Source: Siphonodentalium dalli
Taxonomy: Eukaryota; Mollusca; Scaphopoda; Gadilida; Siphonodentaliidae
Direction: 5' to 3'
Length of the DNA: 64,000 nt
Assembly (NCBI GenBank): GCA_032622095.1
Contig: CP136061.1
Coordinates: 219,949,148-220,013,147, forward strand
Shown here one piece after another: positions 1 through 13,800 of the stretch (the first letter of the stretch is position 1; each line of letters starts with the position of its first letter). The notes beneath the pieces are model-generated. The model saw nothing but the letters and a program-made list of their open reading frames with translations, did no database searches and was not told where the DNA came from. A program made the translations under genes and the position numbers.

Positions 1-1563
1 CTGAAATGGCATTTCAAGCAATGTTGTTGTGGGGACCATCGAGTCGGATTGTGTATCTTTCAACATATTCTTATTGATAACCAAATTGTGTACATAGTTA
101 ACAGAAGGTGGACTGAGGAATGGTAATAACATGATTTAGCAGTAAGCATATATGCATGAACTGCCTTTCTCAACGTATTAGAAATAAATTATAGTTTTAA
201 GAAATATATTTTCTAGATATAAGAACAAGAAAATTATCTAGGTATACCTGGGTATACTCCCAAATTTTCTAGTTTAGAAAACCTTTTCTTCACATTTCAG
301 AAAATATTTGTTACAGTTTTCTAGATATTGAGAAAAAGACTTTCTGGGGTATAAAAAAATATTTCTTACCTTTTTCTAGATATTGAGAAAATGACTTTCT
401 AGGATTTAAATAATTTGATAAGAAATATGAGAAAAATATTTAAACAGTTCTTAGAAAACATTAAGGAAATATTCATATAATTAGAATCTAAATTTCTACT
501 AGTATAAGAAATTTATTTTTTTAACTATTAGAAAATATGATGCAAGAAAGTTTTGGTAACTGTATACATGTAGCATGCTGACAGAAATTGAATATACAAC
601 ATTTCATGTATATGAACGTTTATAGCTCAATCAAATAGTTATTGTTAATATTATTGATAATGCACCTGATATGACCCCCCTGATCAAATCAATTTTGGCA
701 GGGTACAGTTGGGTTATTCAACAGTATTTGAATTTTTTTTCTCTTCTTAATATGTTCGCATAAGTTAGCAACAATATAGCCTAGGTTATTTAACTCAGAT
801 CAGTGTATAATGTGGCTTGAATCTATGATTCTATATTCATTTGAACCAAATAACAGATGTATATATAACTCATTAAGATATGTAGCTTCTGGCAATGTAA
901 CCGTTCCCAACACAATTTTCCACTTACTGTGATATCTATGTGTACATGAATGCCAAATTAAATTTGTTTGTTTTTCTCTTTACCACATGCTGAATATGTA
1001 GACACCTTTATTATACACACACACCCCAGCCCCCGTAATGAAGTTACGGTGGGGCGTCTATACTAGAATCATCTTATTCGTCCGTATAAGTCGTGTAATT
1101 TTGTCCCAGTTTGTATACTTCATTTATAGGTCACTGTTTTTGAAACTATTGATCATCATCGGAACCTACATGCATGTGCACCTGTAATTGTGATATCCAT
1201 CCAAACTTTTTTACTAAAGTTATCCACCTTTTCGACTTATAAATGTTTAGCAACGGACATACTTTTATCATTTTTGGGCAAGCTTCTACTCCTTCGTCTC
1301 ATGGTCAATTTCTATGATACATGGCACATATATTTACCACGTTGCATAGCAACCTGTGCACTTGCGATTACGAGATTGGGTATTCTAGTTGTATTGGATT
1401 ATCACATTTTTTTACTTGGCAATTTGTTTGTAATAGTTGTTTTTCTTTGTCATTTCGATCTCAAGTTCAAGATGTGGGTGGGCTGGACCTTGTGTGTCCG
1501 TTTGTCAGTCTGTGGACATTTTGACATTTTAACTGCGATATTCACCCCTAGTTTTCAACTAAC
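1..1563. other. SLC26 intron or 3' flank, no gene seen
   Basis: AT-rich. A ~60-bp unit TTTCTAGATATTGAGAAAAA with GACTTTCT occurs twice (318-350, 374-404) within 190-540, which is full of TTTCTAG/CTAGAAA strings. The 138-codon open frame on the plus strand at 1190-1606 has no recognisable protein character. Confidence 0.6.
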
Positions 1564-1749
1564 CTGCCATTCTTTTTGTAGTGCCGTCCTCTCTTCATTG
1601 GCTTGATTAATTATCTTCTGTCTGACGACCCACAAATCTCGTGGAAATACACCAATAAATTCGTACAAATTCTTTCGATAATGTTCTGCATTTGCGAAGT
1701 ATAGATTAGTCTCGTATCGGAAAATCTTTATGCCTGGCATTTGTTTTGC
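1564..1749 (-). CDS. SLC26 exon: start of the STAS domain
   Basis: This 186-nt exon encodes [20 protein letters not shown] and continues to LQKEWQ, covering the first beta strand and helix of the cytoplasmic STAS domain (sulfate transporter and anti-sigma factor antagonist). The donor CAG/GTTAGT follows at 1563-1558. The remaining STAS exons should lie left of 1564; nothing resembling the conserved D-x-S-x-x-x-x-D segment was found in 1-1560, so the gene probably runs off the window. Confidence 0.88.
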
Positions 1750-4700
1750 CTATAATGAGAATAAAATATTTATACCTAGTATCTGTGTTTCCACCACACC
1801 AAATAAATTGAAATTAAAACATAAAATATGAACATACTTTGAAACAATTGTATTGTTGAATTGAGTGACAGGAACCTATATATATGTCAGGCAAAATATA
1901 AATTGTAAAACATTACTCGTATATATATAACACTTGGCAGAATAATTGTTTTCGTGTCAAGAATGGATAATAAAATGACACATTCAATTATATTCAGGCA
2001 TATTATCTGAATGCACCCAAGACTTGAAATAATGTGTCTGACATTTGCAGAATGAGGTCCCCAGAGGGTGAATTTAGTGACGTTATCCTACACGGCAAGC
2101 TAATTAACATCACCAATCCACCCTCTGGGGACCCCATTTGCTTAGGCCTCAACAGCAATGGGGAACCTAGGATCAGATGAAGTTACCCAGTTGAAGTTGG
2201 AGATGTTCACCCATTAGTCACATCGATTATGTATTTTATCTTCTGCAAATTAGGGGATATAGAAACTGAACAGATGGGAATAAGTAACTAAAAAAATGTT
2301 AATTTGAGATTATAGATACTTCCCAGAAGATGAGGCCTAAACAGAATGAGGTCATGAAAGTGTGAATTTGGTGATGCTATCCCACTGTGCAGGTTAGAAT
2401 CACCAAATTCATCCCTCTGGAGACCTCATTCTGCAAATGTCAGACACACTATATTTCAAGGCTTTTCTGCACCATAGAATCAGTTGTATCGCAAGACATA
2501 AAAATAGGGTAACTGCATTTCTTGAGGTTTTGTGATATGCTTTCCACATGTGGAAAACTAATTTGAAATAATCAACAGTTACAGTGGAAAGAACATGGAT
2601 TTGTGATTGTAATGCAGATATTGGTCCCATCAAGACTTAATATTGCTGACAACTAAAACGGTCCCAGAATGTGACTATCATATAGACAGAACACGATGCG
2701 CATTTTAATCTTTTGTCGAATCAGTTGCGGGTATGGAATTAGGATTTATCTCGCGAGAGTGTAGCTCGCGAAATGTAACTATGCATCGTCCGCAATGAGT
2801 TTGATAAAAGTTGTGTTCTGTATTTATTCTACACCATTGTGTCAGATAAGTTTAATCCACCACTGTCACATTCATTGATACTACAAGTAGAGCTACATTT
2901 ACTGTGTGATCTGAAAATGAATAATACCAGTAATTATCGGAGCAATCACCCAAAGCGGATCATCTTTCTTGGCGACAACATCAACAAAAATAGTTCCGGC
3001 TTGTATTCCGCTAGAGGTATACAATAATATGTATTCAATGGCTGGGATTCCGTTGAATACATATGCCTCATACCAATGGGTCTTGAATAAACCTCAATAT
3101 GCCATTCCGATTGATACATGGCCATTTCAAGAAGTGAAAAGTGATAATTTAGTCACGCTCACTGAATTATAAGCACATTTGAAACAATGAACACTCATAC
3201 TGAGTCCGTGCCTCCAAAAATCTCATATATCTCAATAGCTATCTAATCGCGAACACCAATTTCAGATATCATTTACTGAGGAATATTGAGTCATACATAC
3301 CGCTTTGCATGCTTTTGTATCCTTGTAGGCATCCGTGTTAGGCACCCTTCCCAGCATCGAAATGATGGGACTGAAATGCAGAGAACATAAAAACTGTATA
3401 AACACTCTTGTTCAGATGTACGAAGCGTGTATATATTTTACTCATACATGTAACCACAGAATATGCCCGAGCAATACACATGCGAATTATTACTTGCATG
3501 TGCATTGTGCAATGGTGTGCATATCCACGGCTGACCATGCATGGTTGTCTGATATGGTGTGATTTGTTTGATAATATCACTTGCGAACACCGGGTGTTAG
3601 ATTGTCATTGATATTAATGGTTTGTATTGCCAAGTCGATGATGCTGTTGTGTCACAACAGAGGTTGGTCAATGGCGGAAATAAACTCGTTTTGGATTTTG
3701 AACAACAAGAACCTCAGACCCGTGCAACATCAGCTGAACATGCACTGCATCCTTTATTTTTCCCTTTCAGCATTCTGGTTGCTGGTATTGTTACTGTTAC
3801 ATAGACTTTATTATTATCCATCCCTTAACTAACACTATTTCTGATTGGGCAAAAGCCGCCACGTGATAATCCGGGAAAAAGTCATATTGGACTCCCGAAT
3901 GTCACATTTGACTCCTAAGTGTGCAATATGACAATTTTATCAGGACTCTCTAACGTCACGAATTAACTCTATCTATTGCGAAATGAATCAGTGAAATTGT
4001 GATGCGCGCGCAACACTGGTGAATTTAACAGAAGTTTCACTTCCGTATTGAGTTTTTTTACTTCCATGTATACTTTTCCAATTCATGCTTTCTGATGATC
4101 AAATACAGGCTTTTATAGAGAAATAAGTGCCGACAATTACCAAAAATAACCAAAAAAATTTTATTCCGAAAATTTTGATAAATATACAGATGGATAATAA
4201 AAATGTCATTACATGTATACAATGTTGTGTACAGTATGTGTTTTCTTGTACTCGTCCAGGTTGTGGTGAAAGTCATATTGGATTCGTCACAACAATGTAT
4301 AATAACTATAAAAATCTCAACAGGTTTCTTGTAGCTATTGCAGATCACTTATAGTTGTAATACCTCTATAATCTGACATTTTACTGAGCATGCAATCTCA
4401 AAATGAACTACATTATACATACCTCTGTGTTTCCCTGAGAACATTGAGTAAGGAGAATGTTACTTCCCACCAGTAGTCCTGAATCCACATCTAAGAGAAC
4501 TGTCGCACCAAAAGCTACTACCCACACAGCCTGAAATAATGGGAACATGATGTACATGTACCACAATAATTGTTGCAAAAAGCAACCACCCAGATAGCCT
4601 CACAAAACCATAACCAATTATCTTATTCATTATGCTAAAGAACAAAATATTTGTCCACAGTTTCTACCAGTAAGCTTAATTACTGGGGTTTATCCTCATT

Positions 4701-4796
4701 TTAGCCGCTAGGACGTATACGGTGTTGTCAGTTTTATTGGTGAAGGAGACAGGACAGAGGGTTAATTTCACACTTCATTGCACATAGAACACATGA

Positions 4797-4827
<31 letters not shown>

Positions 4828-7800
4828 CAAGGAACTAACAAACTTTCCAGATACACGAATCAGATGACCTTCTCGTTGCATGTGCACATTACATATCCGC
4901 ACGTCAGCATATCTGGATGCATGGCTCAAGTTGGCCTAATGAGCCAGGCAACTTTTGCAAGTTTTAACTAAACCACCAGGGGAGGGGACACATGATTCAT
5001 GCTGCACAAAATGAATGGGTTATTTTACAGATCACATGATAGTTGTGTGAACAAATGAATAATATTTACAGTAATGCTCGGGGAGAGCTTTCCGATGAAT
5101 GGCAACAAGCCATATTTCCGACTAAATCCTGAAAGTTACCCATAATTCTGCTGTGGTTAAGAGGTCGATTAATTAGAACATTACTGTAGTTTTTCACTTA
5201 CAAAGTCTTTCTTAGCCAGCCTCCAAGTTTTTTCATCTCGCCAACTTGATTGAGCATTCCCTTCAATGTGACGATCACAATAGCGGCAAGAACACACTGG
5301 AAAAAATCACAAACAGAACGCAATGAGCATGACACAAGAAACTTCGATAAATTAATTGCAATGGTCAAACAATGCTACAGTTTTCGTTTATTTAATTTAC
5401 ATGTGCAGAAGATGGGTTAGAAACAATTATGTCACATAGACCTTTATAGCTGTCAGGGACATTGAAGTAGATTCTGAAGATTCATTTAAAAAATGGGACA
5501 TATGGCACTCACAGTGGGTAAATATGAGAAATGAAAATGGGTTTAAAATAATCGTCACTAGATGGACATGGAAAAGTAGGTAGACTTTGTTCTTATTTTT
5601 ATTATTAATAGTTCTCCAGAAACAAAATTTTGCAAGTTGACACCATTGTTATGTAAACATTACTGTTACAGTTAGTCATCCTATAACCGATTTGATAAGA
5701 AATTGCTGAAATGTTTGTTAATAAAATCGCTAGCACCGTAACAGTAATGTTTACATAACAGATTGACACCCGATGTTGTGTCATTGAGGTCCCGGAAGGG
5801 TTATCAACAATAACAATAATATAAGAACAAAGTCTATATATTTTGCCATGTTCCTCTTATAGTGGGGATGGTTGTACAAACTTTTTTTCAAATGTACACA
5901 TTGGCAAGAAACCTTATGTCCCTTTAAGTTGTTTTCTATGAAAGAGATCAGATAATTATTGAATGAAACTCACACTGGGCAATTCTCGAAACAGATGTCC
6001 AACGGTGACTAGTACTATGAAGACCACACTACTGGCGATAAGACCAGAAATCTGAAAATGAAAACAGAGGGTGGTTAATGGAGTAAATTAGAATGCTCTG
6101 AGTGGATGCTATGTTTGTATTATAGATTAGTCCTTGGCTGCTATGTATTTGAACTTTGGTCTAACATTTGAATTGTCAAGGACGTGGTGGCAGGGGGGGG
6201 GGGGGGCAGGGTAAAATATTTTCAAAAATAGAAATATCAGTTGAAAGTTTCACACCAATATTAATAGGTTGAATTTATAATCATTAAATTGTCCAACCAA
6301 TGTTTACTGTGCAATTCGTTGCTTTTATATCAAAAGTCCAACATTTTTTGGACTGAATTAAACTTTTCAACCTTGGGGATTACATGGGGTATTGTCAGGT
6401 TGGAAAATTCCTACAATTGAAAAGCGTGAGGTTCGAGTTGAAATATTCCAACCAAAGTGTCTGGGATGCAAGGGAATTTCCCCAAGTTGAGAATTTGGTG
6501 GGCGGCGCAGTTTGAAATTCCAAGTTGGACAACCCAACGAAAACACCATCAAGCCACGTACTTGTATATATGCCATGAAAGGATTTCTAACTTTAATTTA
6601 ACCATATTGAATTTGTTCACTAATGAGAGCATCACCTAATATAGAACACTTTTGATCAACAATAATTCTGATTTTCGATATACTATTTATTCCCCACATA
6701 TGAATGAATATAATGGGATTCATTCGTTAAAGCACTTGGCTTCACAAATTTTTGGGGGGTTATTCCCAATATATTAATGAATTGGAATCATATCTTTTTG
6801 AAACATCCCTCTGAGCGGACAATAGACCATTCTAAAGTATACTTTTACAACAGACTGGGAGAATCCATTGGTAATAAAATGGTTGGACACTCACCTGCGT
6901 TTTACCTCCAGCATTTTCCTGCACCAGACTTCTAGAGATCGACCCCGCGGATGTGAAAGCTGAGAACATGGAACCCACCAAATTGCACATCCCATTGGCG
7001 ACGAGTTCCTGTGAAAATAAGGTACTGACACATCAAAACTGAGACTGAGTTGACACTTTAGGATAAAAAATATATATATATATGGGGTACAAGACGATAA
7101 GTGATGGCCATTTAGGCTTGCCCCGCTCCGATACAAAACAACCAGTATGCGGCAATGTATGAATGGTGTAAACTATGGGTACGATTTGGCCTAAAATACG
7201 TCAAATGAAAACCAATAATGGTCAAATAACAATCAACATGTCAATAACAATCAATATGTCAATTACAATTAAAATAAGTAGCTTCAACATCAAAGTACGT
7301 CAAATGAAAATCAATATGTAAATTAAAAAATAAGTCGTTTCAAAATAAATGCATGTCTTTTTTTAATTGTAAAACGAATATTTAAAACTAATAATTTACG
7401 AATGCAATTTATTTTAAATAATCATCGATCCAAACTTATTGTATATGTTTTCTAAATGAATAGTTAACGATAAACCAATCATTTTATATGAGTCCCGAGT
7501 ACCATTTACTACGGGGTATATGAATCCTGAATCACGGCTAACCGTATGAATCCCGTCTACCGCTTGAAAATGTCCTGAATCCAGAGTACCAAAAAGAAAA
7601 GGGGTGTGAGACCCTCACTGAAATTGCGGACTGGCGTTCCATATGTAATTATGTATTGCTGGAAATACCTGGTCAGAGTTTATTCTGTAGTTGTGTTTGT
7701 CCGCCAGAATCTTAGCCATGGCGAATGAGACAGAGAAAGCGACGAATGCGATTGTTATGGCATCACCTATCACGAATGGTATATATTTAAAATGGTTGAT

Positions 7801-10800
7801 GCACGGAATTGGTAAGCTGAAAAGAAAAAGACACATGTAAGTATATAAATCACTGTCTGCACATTGAACTGAGACCACCATCCATTGTGCACATGTTCTT
7901 ATCCCGTATTCTGGATGTTTAGAGCCGGTCGCCATATTCCGACTGAACAACGGGAATTTTACAATTCAGTAAAATTTATTTATATATTTTTTAAATACAT
8001 AAATAATTAAATATGACTTTATATGAATACTGAACTGTCTTTATTCATTCCGAGATGTTTATCACTAGTTTGTGCCTATATTATTCGGTTCTTGTGGGAG
8101 GTGTTGGAAAAATATACCTTGTATTGGTTTAGAGAGACCTTCGCATGCAGTGGGTTAATGATTCAAAAAATTTAAGGTAATTTTAAAATGTAAAACGTTA
8201 CCACCAACAAGAACTTGGGGAAATATATATAAACGTTGTTCTTATGTTCATTATTGACAGTTGAGTGTTGAAACCATTGTTGTGTAAACAAAACTGTTAT
8301 AGCGATTTGTCAACAAACATCGCCAAGCATGTAGTAATTAAGTTCAAATATGTTATCATAAATATGATTTTCAGAATATTTTGCAATGATATGAACTTTT
8401 CTAATATTTACTGTCAAGTTTTTATCAAATTTTGGTATTTTATTGGACTAATTTCTCTTTGATTGGCAGTTTCACTATAACAGTAATGTTTAACCCTTTG
8501 AGTGCCAGGTCCGATTTTTGTATCAACCCATATACCCTGTGCCAATGCATTCTCTTATATATGCGAGTCGACCATAGGTCGCCTCGGATATATAAGAGAA
8601 TGCATTGGCCTAACATTTTTTTTTTTTTTTTTTTACAAATTTTTACAATTTTAATAATTTATTCTTATATTCTTTAACAGACGTATTTTGTAGGTCTCGT
8701 GCTTGTATGCTAAATTCCTGTATGACTTTTAAATAGTCTGTTCACGGTACCGGTATATATTCCATATATGTTATATCTATAATTTCGACATATGATTCAG
8801 TCACAGAATGTCACAACCTCCCCATGATTATTTTGGGGACCGTTTAGGTTTGTGGTAAGCAAGACCATATGTGAAGGTCCATAAATATATGGTGACATCT
8901 ATATCACATTTGCCATCTGATACATTCCAAATTGACCCTATATATGCTCATTACCACTTGTCAAGGGAGGTTTGGGGGGGGGGGGGGAGCCGGTTCCCAA
9001 CTTTGGTAAATGTTTGTTCAATAGTTGCAAATTTTATGCCTGCACGACACAACTTCAGTTGGGAATATCAGACCAAAAATTAGTTGAATTTGCTCAACTA
9101 GTTTTAAGTTCCAACCAGTCTTTAGCATGGAATGTGTATTTTCCCCCCAGAAATAAACTGTTTTCCTGCTATCGACTATTAGAATTTACAGAAATTTAAA
9201 TTTGAGTCTGTTTCATGTGGGGAGGGGGTATATATACAATTGGAAATTCTAACATGAACATGCACACACCCACAACAGACCCTCTCTAGCCACTTCCCTC
9301 AATAAATGTGTCAACCATACCCGATATGCACGGTCTTCCGATCGATTTGCAACAACACAATGTAATTATTTATAAAACATGTTTATTTTATGTTCTTAAA
9401 GGTACTCAATCCGATTCGATGGTCCCTATATCATCAGATTCCAACAACAATAACAACAACAACAACATTTCGTGAAATGCCGCCTCAATTAGCAGAATAG
9501 ATTAATTACCAAACAATAATGCTAACCACTGTCAACTATATGGTATAAAATTACTCAAAAAGTGTTATTTATCAACATTTTGTTAAACGAAATTTGGCCA
9601 GTTTGTCAAATATCTAACACCCAAAGCCACTTGATTTTAGAGTTATCCATATTCATCCGCAATTTTGACCGAGACCGTCGGCTTGACGAATATTTGCCAG
9701 GCCGTCAAAAATATACATTTCTCGGGAAATGACAAATTTCAAAAATCGATATCTGATCACTCTGAGCTTTGGTTGGGTGAGTTCCTCGACTTGAATCAAC
9801 TATCTTTTTTACCTCCGAAGCCAAAGAAATAGTAATTTGGGAGCGTTAAATATGATATTATGCATCTTTAAATGTCAAAACGTTCCAAATTGGCCTTCTG
9901 GTCACACCACCTGATCCTGTGTTCACAATGATAGGTCTACATACCCTCTGGGAATTTCGCCGACAACAGCCACATTGAATTCTTCGTTTATATTCGCATA
10001 ATAAGAGACAAATGTCGCTCCAATTATCTGAAGAGGAATAAAAACAGAGAATATGGAATAAGCGTGCTCACTGAGTCGATCGTTACCATATATTGAATCC
10101 ATCCAGCCCCATTCCGCGGTTTAAGTGCTACAGGTCAAAGTTTTGAATATTCATGTTCCATATATGGAATTCATGAATATTCAAAAGCTCCATATAAGGA
10201 CTGCTACTCCAGAACTTTGACCTGTAGCACTGAATGCGTGGACCGGGGCTGGATGGATCCAAAATGGTAGCGACTCAGTGATCTCGCTTATTTACAATGT
10301 ACATGCCACAGACATACTTATTCAAGTCATATAATTTGGTATAAAAGGCCGCTAGGCCACAATCATGTCCCCAGCGTCTAGCTTTACGAAACAATCTTTT
10401 GCTTGTCGAATGACCGATCAGCACTGACCAATAAGACAATAGAGTTGTCTCGCTTCCACTACAGCCGACTACATGGGTAAGTGCAGTCAAAAAGCACCGT
10501 GATGACGCGGTATGACGTTTATATGGCACATACAAGGACGAGGTAATGACAAAAATTAATTCTTGAATAATTATAGACGAAATTCTAGAGATCAATTTGT
10601 CCAAGATTGGCATTCCGCTACGAGTAACTCAGGGAAAGGAAAAGCATATAGGATTCTGAAGTCAACGTTTCAAATGGAATCATTTGTTTCACATGTCTCT
10701 AACAAAGATATCAGAACTCTAATCCGATTTAGAACGGCGAACCATTATTTGCCATTAGAGACCGGGCGATGGAACAAAACTCCACAGTCTGAGCGCAAAT

Positions 10801-13800
10801 GTACGTTTTGTGAAATGAATGTTATTGATGATGAATACCACGTATTACTTGAATATCCAGAACTAGCCCATAACAGAAACAGGTACATCAATAAATCTTA
10901 TTGGAACTTCCATAATCAGAGAAAACTTACTATTCTTTTTTCAAATAACAAACCAAATATAATAAGAAACTTGTGTAAATTCATTTGCCACATCAATGAA
11001 AGAGCTACTTGCTCTCCTGTGTAATTATTATCTTGTGTAGTTATATTATCTGTGTAATTATTATTTCATCTTGATCGTCTGTAGTTGCGAGCAATGATAA
11101 CTTTTGAATCTATGTTTATGCATATTTATATATATTCTTAAAATCATGTATTTGGTAGAAGAATTGAAATGAATCTGAATCTACAAGTTTCACTAGACAT
11201 TTGTCCAGATTTATAAACGTGTAGGTTTGGCACCGTCAAATTTCATGACTATTCCTGCCAATTGTATATCCGTAGCAATACCATAGTAACACACGATAAA
11301 AGTTACAACGTCTGGTCACTCTGGTGGTCACATGAATCAGCTTATAGTCAGTAACTCTTAGCTATCGAAGTTTTGCCGTTTTATATTCAAAACCCCCCAT
11401 AATGGTTATTAATTGTCGACTTACCACGATCAGCTCCATCGGTAGAGGGATTTTAAGCCATTTTTGACAGTTTTTGTTGTTATTTATTCCCTCTTTGAAT
11501 AGAACGAGCAAGAAGACACAGACGAGAGAAGCTGTGGCTGTCACGGGGTTAACAGTGCTGATTTTATTAAAGAAGTCGTTATAGTACTGAAAAGAAAACA
11601 GATACAAAATATATGGTCGTCACACAGTTTAAAGTGCTGATTTTTTTTTGTACTAACAAAAAGACATAGAATAAATGGTCGTCATCACATGGTTAATTAC
11701 AGTGCTGATTTTACTAAAGAAATCGTCAAAGTACTGGAACATAAAAAAGAAGAAAAAAACAGGGCAAATATAAATGAACTTTCGGAAATGAAAATGTAAG
11801 TTGATGGTTAAAATATCTTGGCAGCTTGAAGTAAAAAACAAGTGCCCGGAACCTACGTCACGTACTGATGTAAATTTCTAAACCGTCGCTCCAGAAACGC
11901 CTTTGGTTATAGACTTGTGACTTGTGACGTAGATTTCTGACCCTAAAAATTGTTATTTGTATATAGGGGTATACTTTCTTATATCACATTACGGTCCGGG
12001 GATCACAATACATGTAGGTCGACAAATGAGTGCAATCCGTTTATACTAAAATTGTCCGTACTATATGCCAAATTGCATATATTGCATATTTTGTTTAGGT
12101 ATTGCTTAGTATGTGTCACGTTGATGTGGTTTTTATTTATTTATTTTTCAGTGTGATATATACTCAACGGGCGAGGAGGTACTAGAGTGAGACAACACTT
12201 GTTCTCCAATCCCATTGTCTGTATAAAAAATGTATGTGTCCTTTACTATGTGTTATCAAATTAGACAAATAAATATGTTTAAACTATGTATACGTACGTA
12301 AATAAGTTTGAATGTGCCTCTATATCTCGCCGTTTGTACCCCGAACAATTTGCTGAACTGGCTGGAAAACACGTGGACTGCAGCGCCAGTGGTAAATCCG
12401 CTGATCAGTGGATCAGACAGAAAGGTTGTCAAGAAACCGAGCCGCAACACGCCCATCAGAAACTTAAAAGAGAAGGAATATCTATATATTTTGCATGTTT
12501 TAAATGTGCTTGCTTCAGTTAGCTTGAACAAGTTACAATTTCTTATCGAAATGGCCAAGCCATGTATCAATCAAATTGGCACATTGGCATATATAGTCAG
12601 GAAAGCTACAAGTAACACGTCCATCAGAAACTAAAAAGAAAAAATGAAACAAGAAGTTTTTTTTTTAGATGTATATATACGTCACGTGCTCTACAGACAA
12701 GATCAGCATTGGAAATATGGGATTCACAGACAAGGGCAGCCACTACAGGAAATTGGTTTTCTAATGAGCCATAACCCTCTGACTACGAAAATACTAAAAT
12801 CTTTGTTACCTCCAATAATCATGAAATCGGGTCTCAGGTCTAGGACTAAAATTCCACATTTTGTTATACAGCGATGGACGATGGAATTGCATAATGTGAC
12901 GTCATTCGATAGCTTAATTTGTGGAAAATGGCTCATGGCAAGCTTCAGAAATACATGTAAGATACACATACGCGAAAAATACAGCTATTTTACAACGTTT
13001 TTGTTTCTCAATATTTTTAACCTGTTGGTGCTGGAAATAATATCCTCAGTCCATTCACGGATCACGGAAACTGTCGCGATGATTTAGTTATATATAGCAA
13101 CAGAAACGGGAACATATACACAGTAGTACCTCATAGGCCGATCTCATACATTGCGGGCTGAGATAGTATGACATATTCGATTCAAATTCGAATTTCTAAA
13201 CTGATATTCAATTAGAAATTCTATTTGAGTGAAACAGTGGTATTCGCAGGGCCCTAACTTGTGCTATATCGCGCAATGACACTCTGACTGAGAAAAACCC
13301 AACTAATGACTATATCACGGCTGCAACTTACGCCCGTGTTATGAATTGCGGTGCCAAATATTTTCACTCCCAGTGTTTTTCTCATGGAAAAGACGAAGCT
13401 GCAAAACAGGGATCAGTCTCCTCGCTAAGCGATGTCTGAACGCTGCCGGCACGTGTATTTTTTAAATTAAATCTAACATTTTTTATTGAAGTGTTTTGCC
13501 AGTTACAATTCATTCTGTCTTGATCTAGACCATTTTCAAATGAATATGGACAGTTCTGTTTCTCAGAATAATGCAGAATGAATTGTAACCTACACAACTC
13601 TCAAATAAATAAATGCGATATTTCTTCACATTACGTGTAGGTGCTTGCAGTGGTAAGTCCTGCGTAGGGGACTGACTCTGCGTGGAGCTTGGGAAAAGAC
13701 TCCTTCACTGACCTGGAATATTCCCACCATAAACGTCACGGACAGGGCGAATCCGACCATGACCTCTTCCATACTGACATCCAGAAACGGCGACGTCTCG

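Noticed and set aside
1190-1606. 138-codon open frame with hydrophobic stretches
   Set aside because: Its 3' part overlaps the SLC26 STAS exon region antisense; Cys/Leu/Phe-rich composition follows from T-rich DNA.
12644-13087. Plus-strand open frame of 147 codons in an SLC26 intron
   Set aside because: No recognisable family, Met start within a T/A-rich run, and no splice context; likely chance in the intron.
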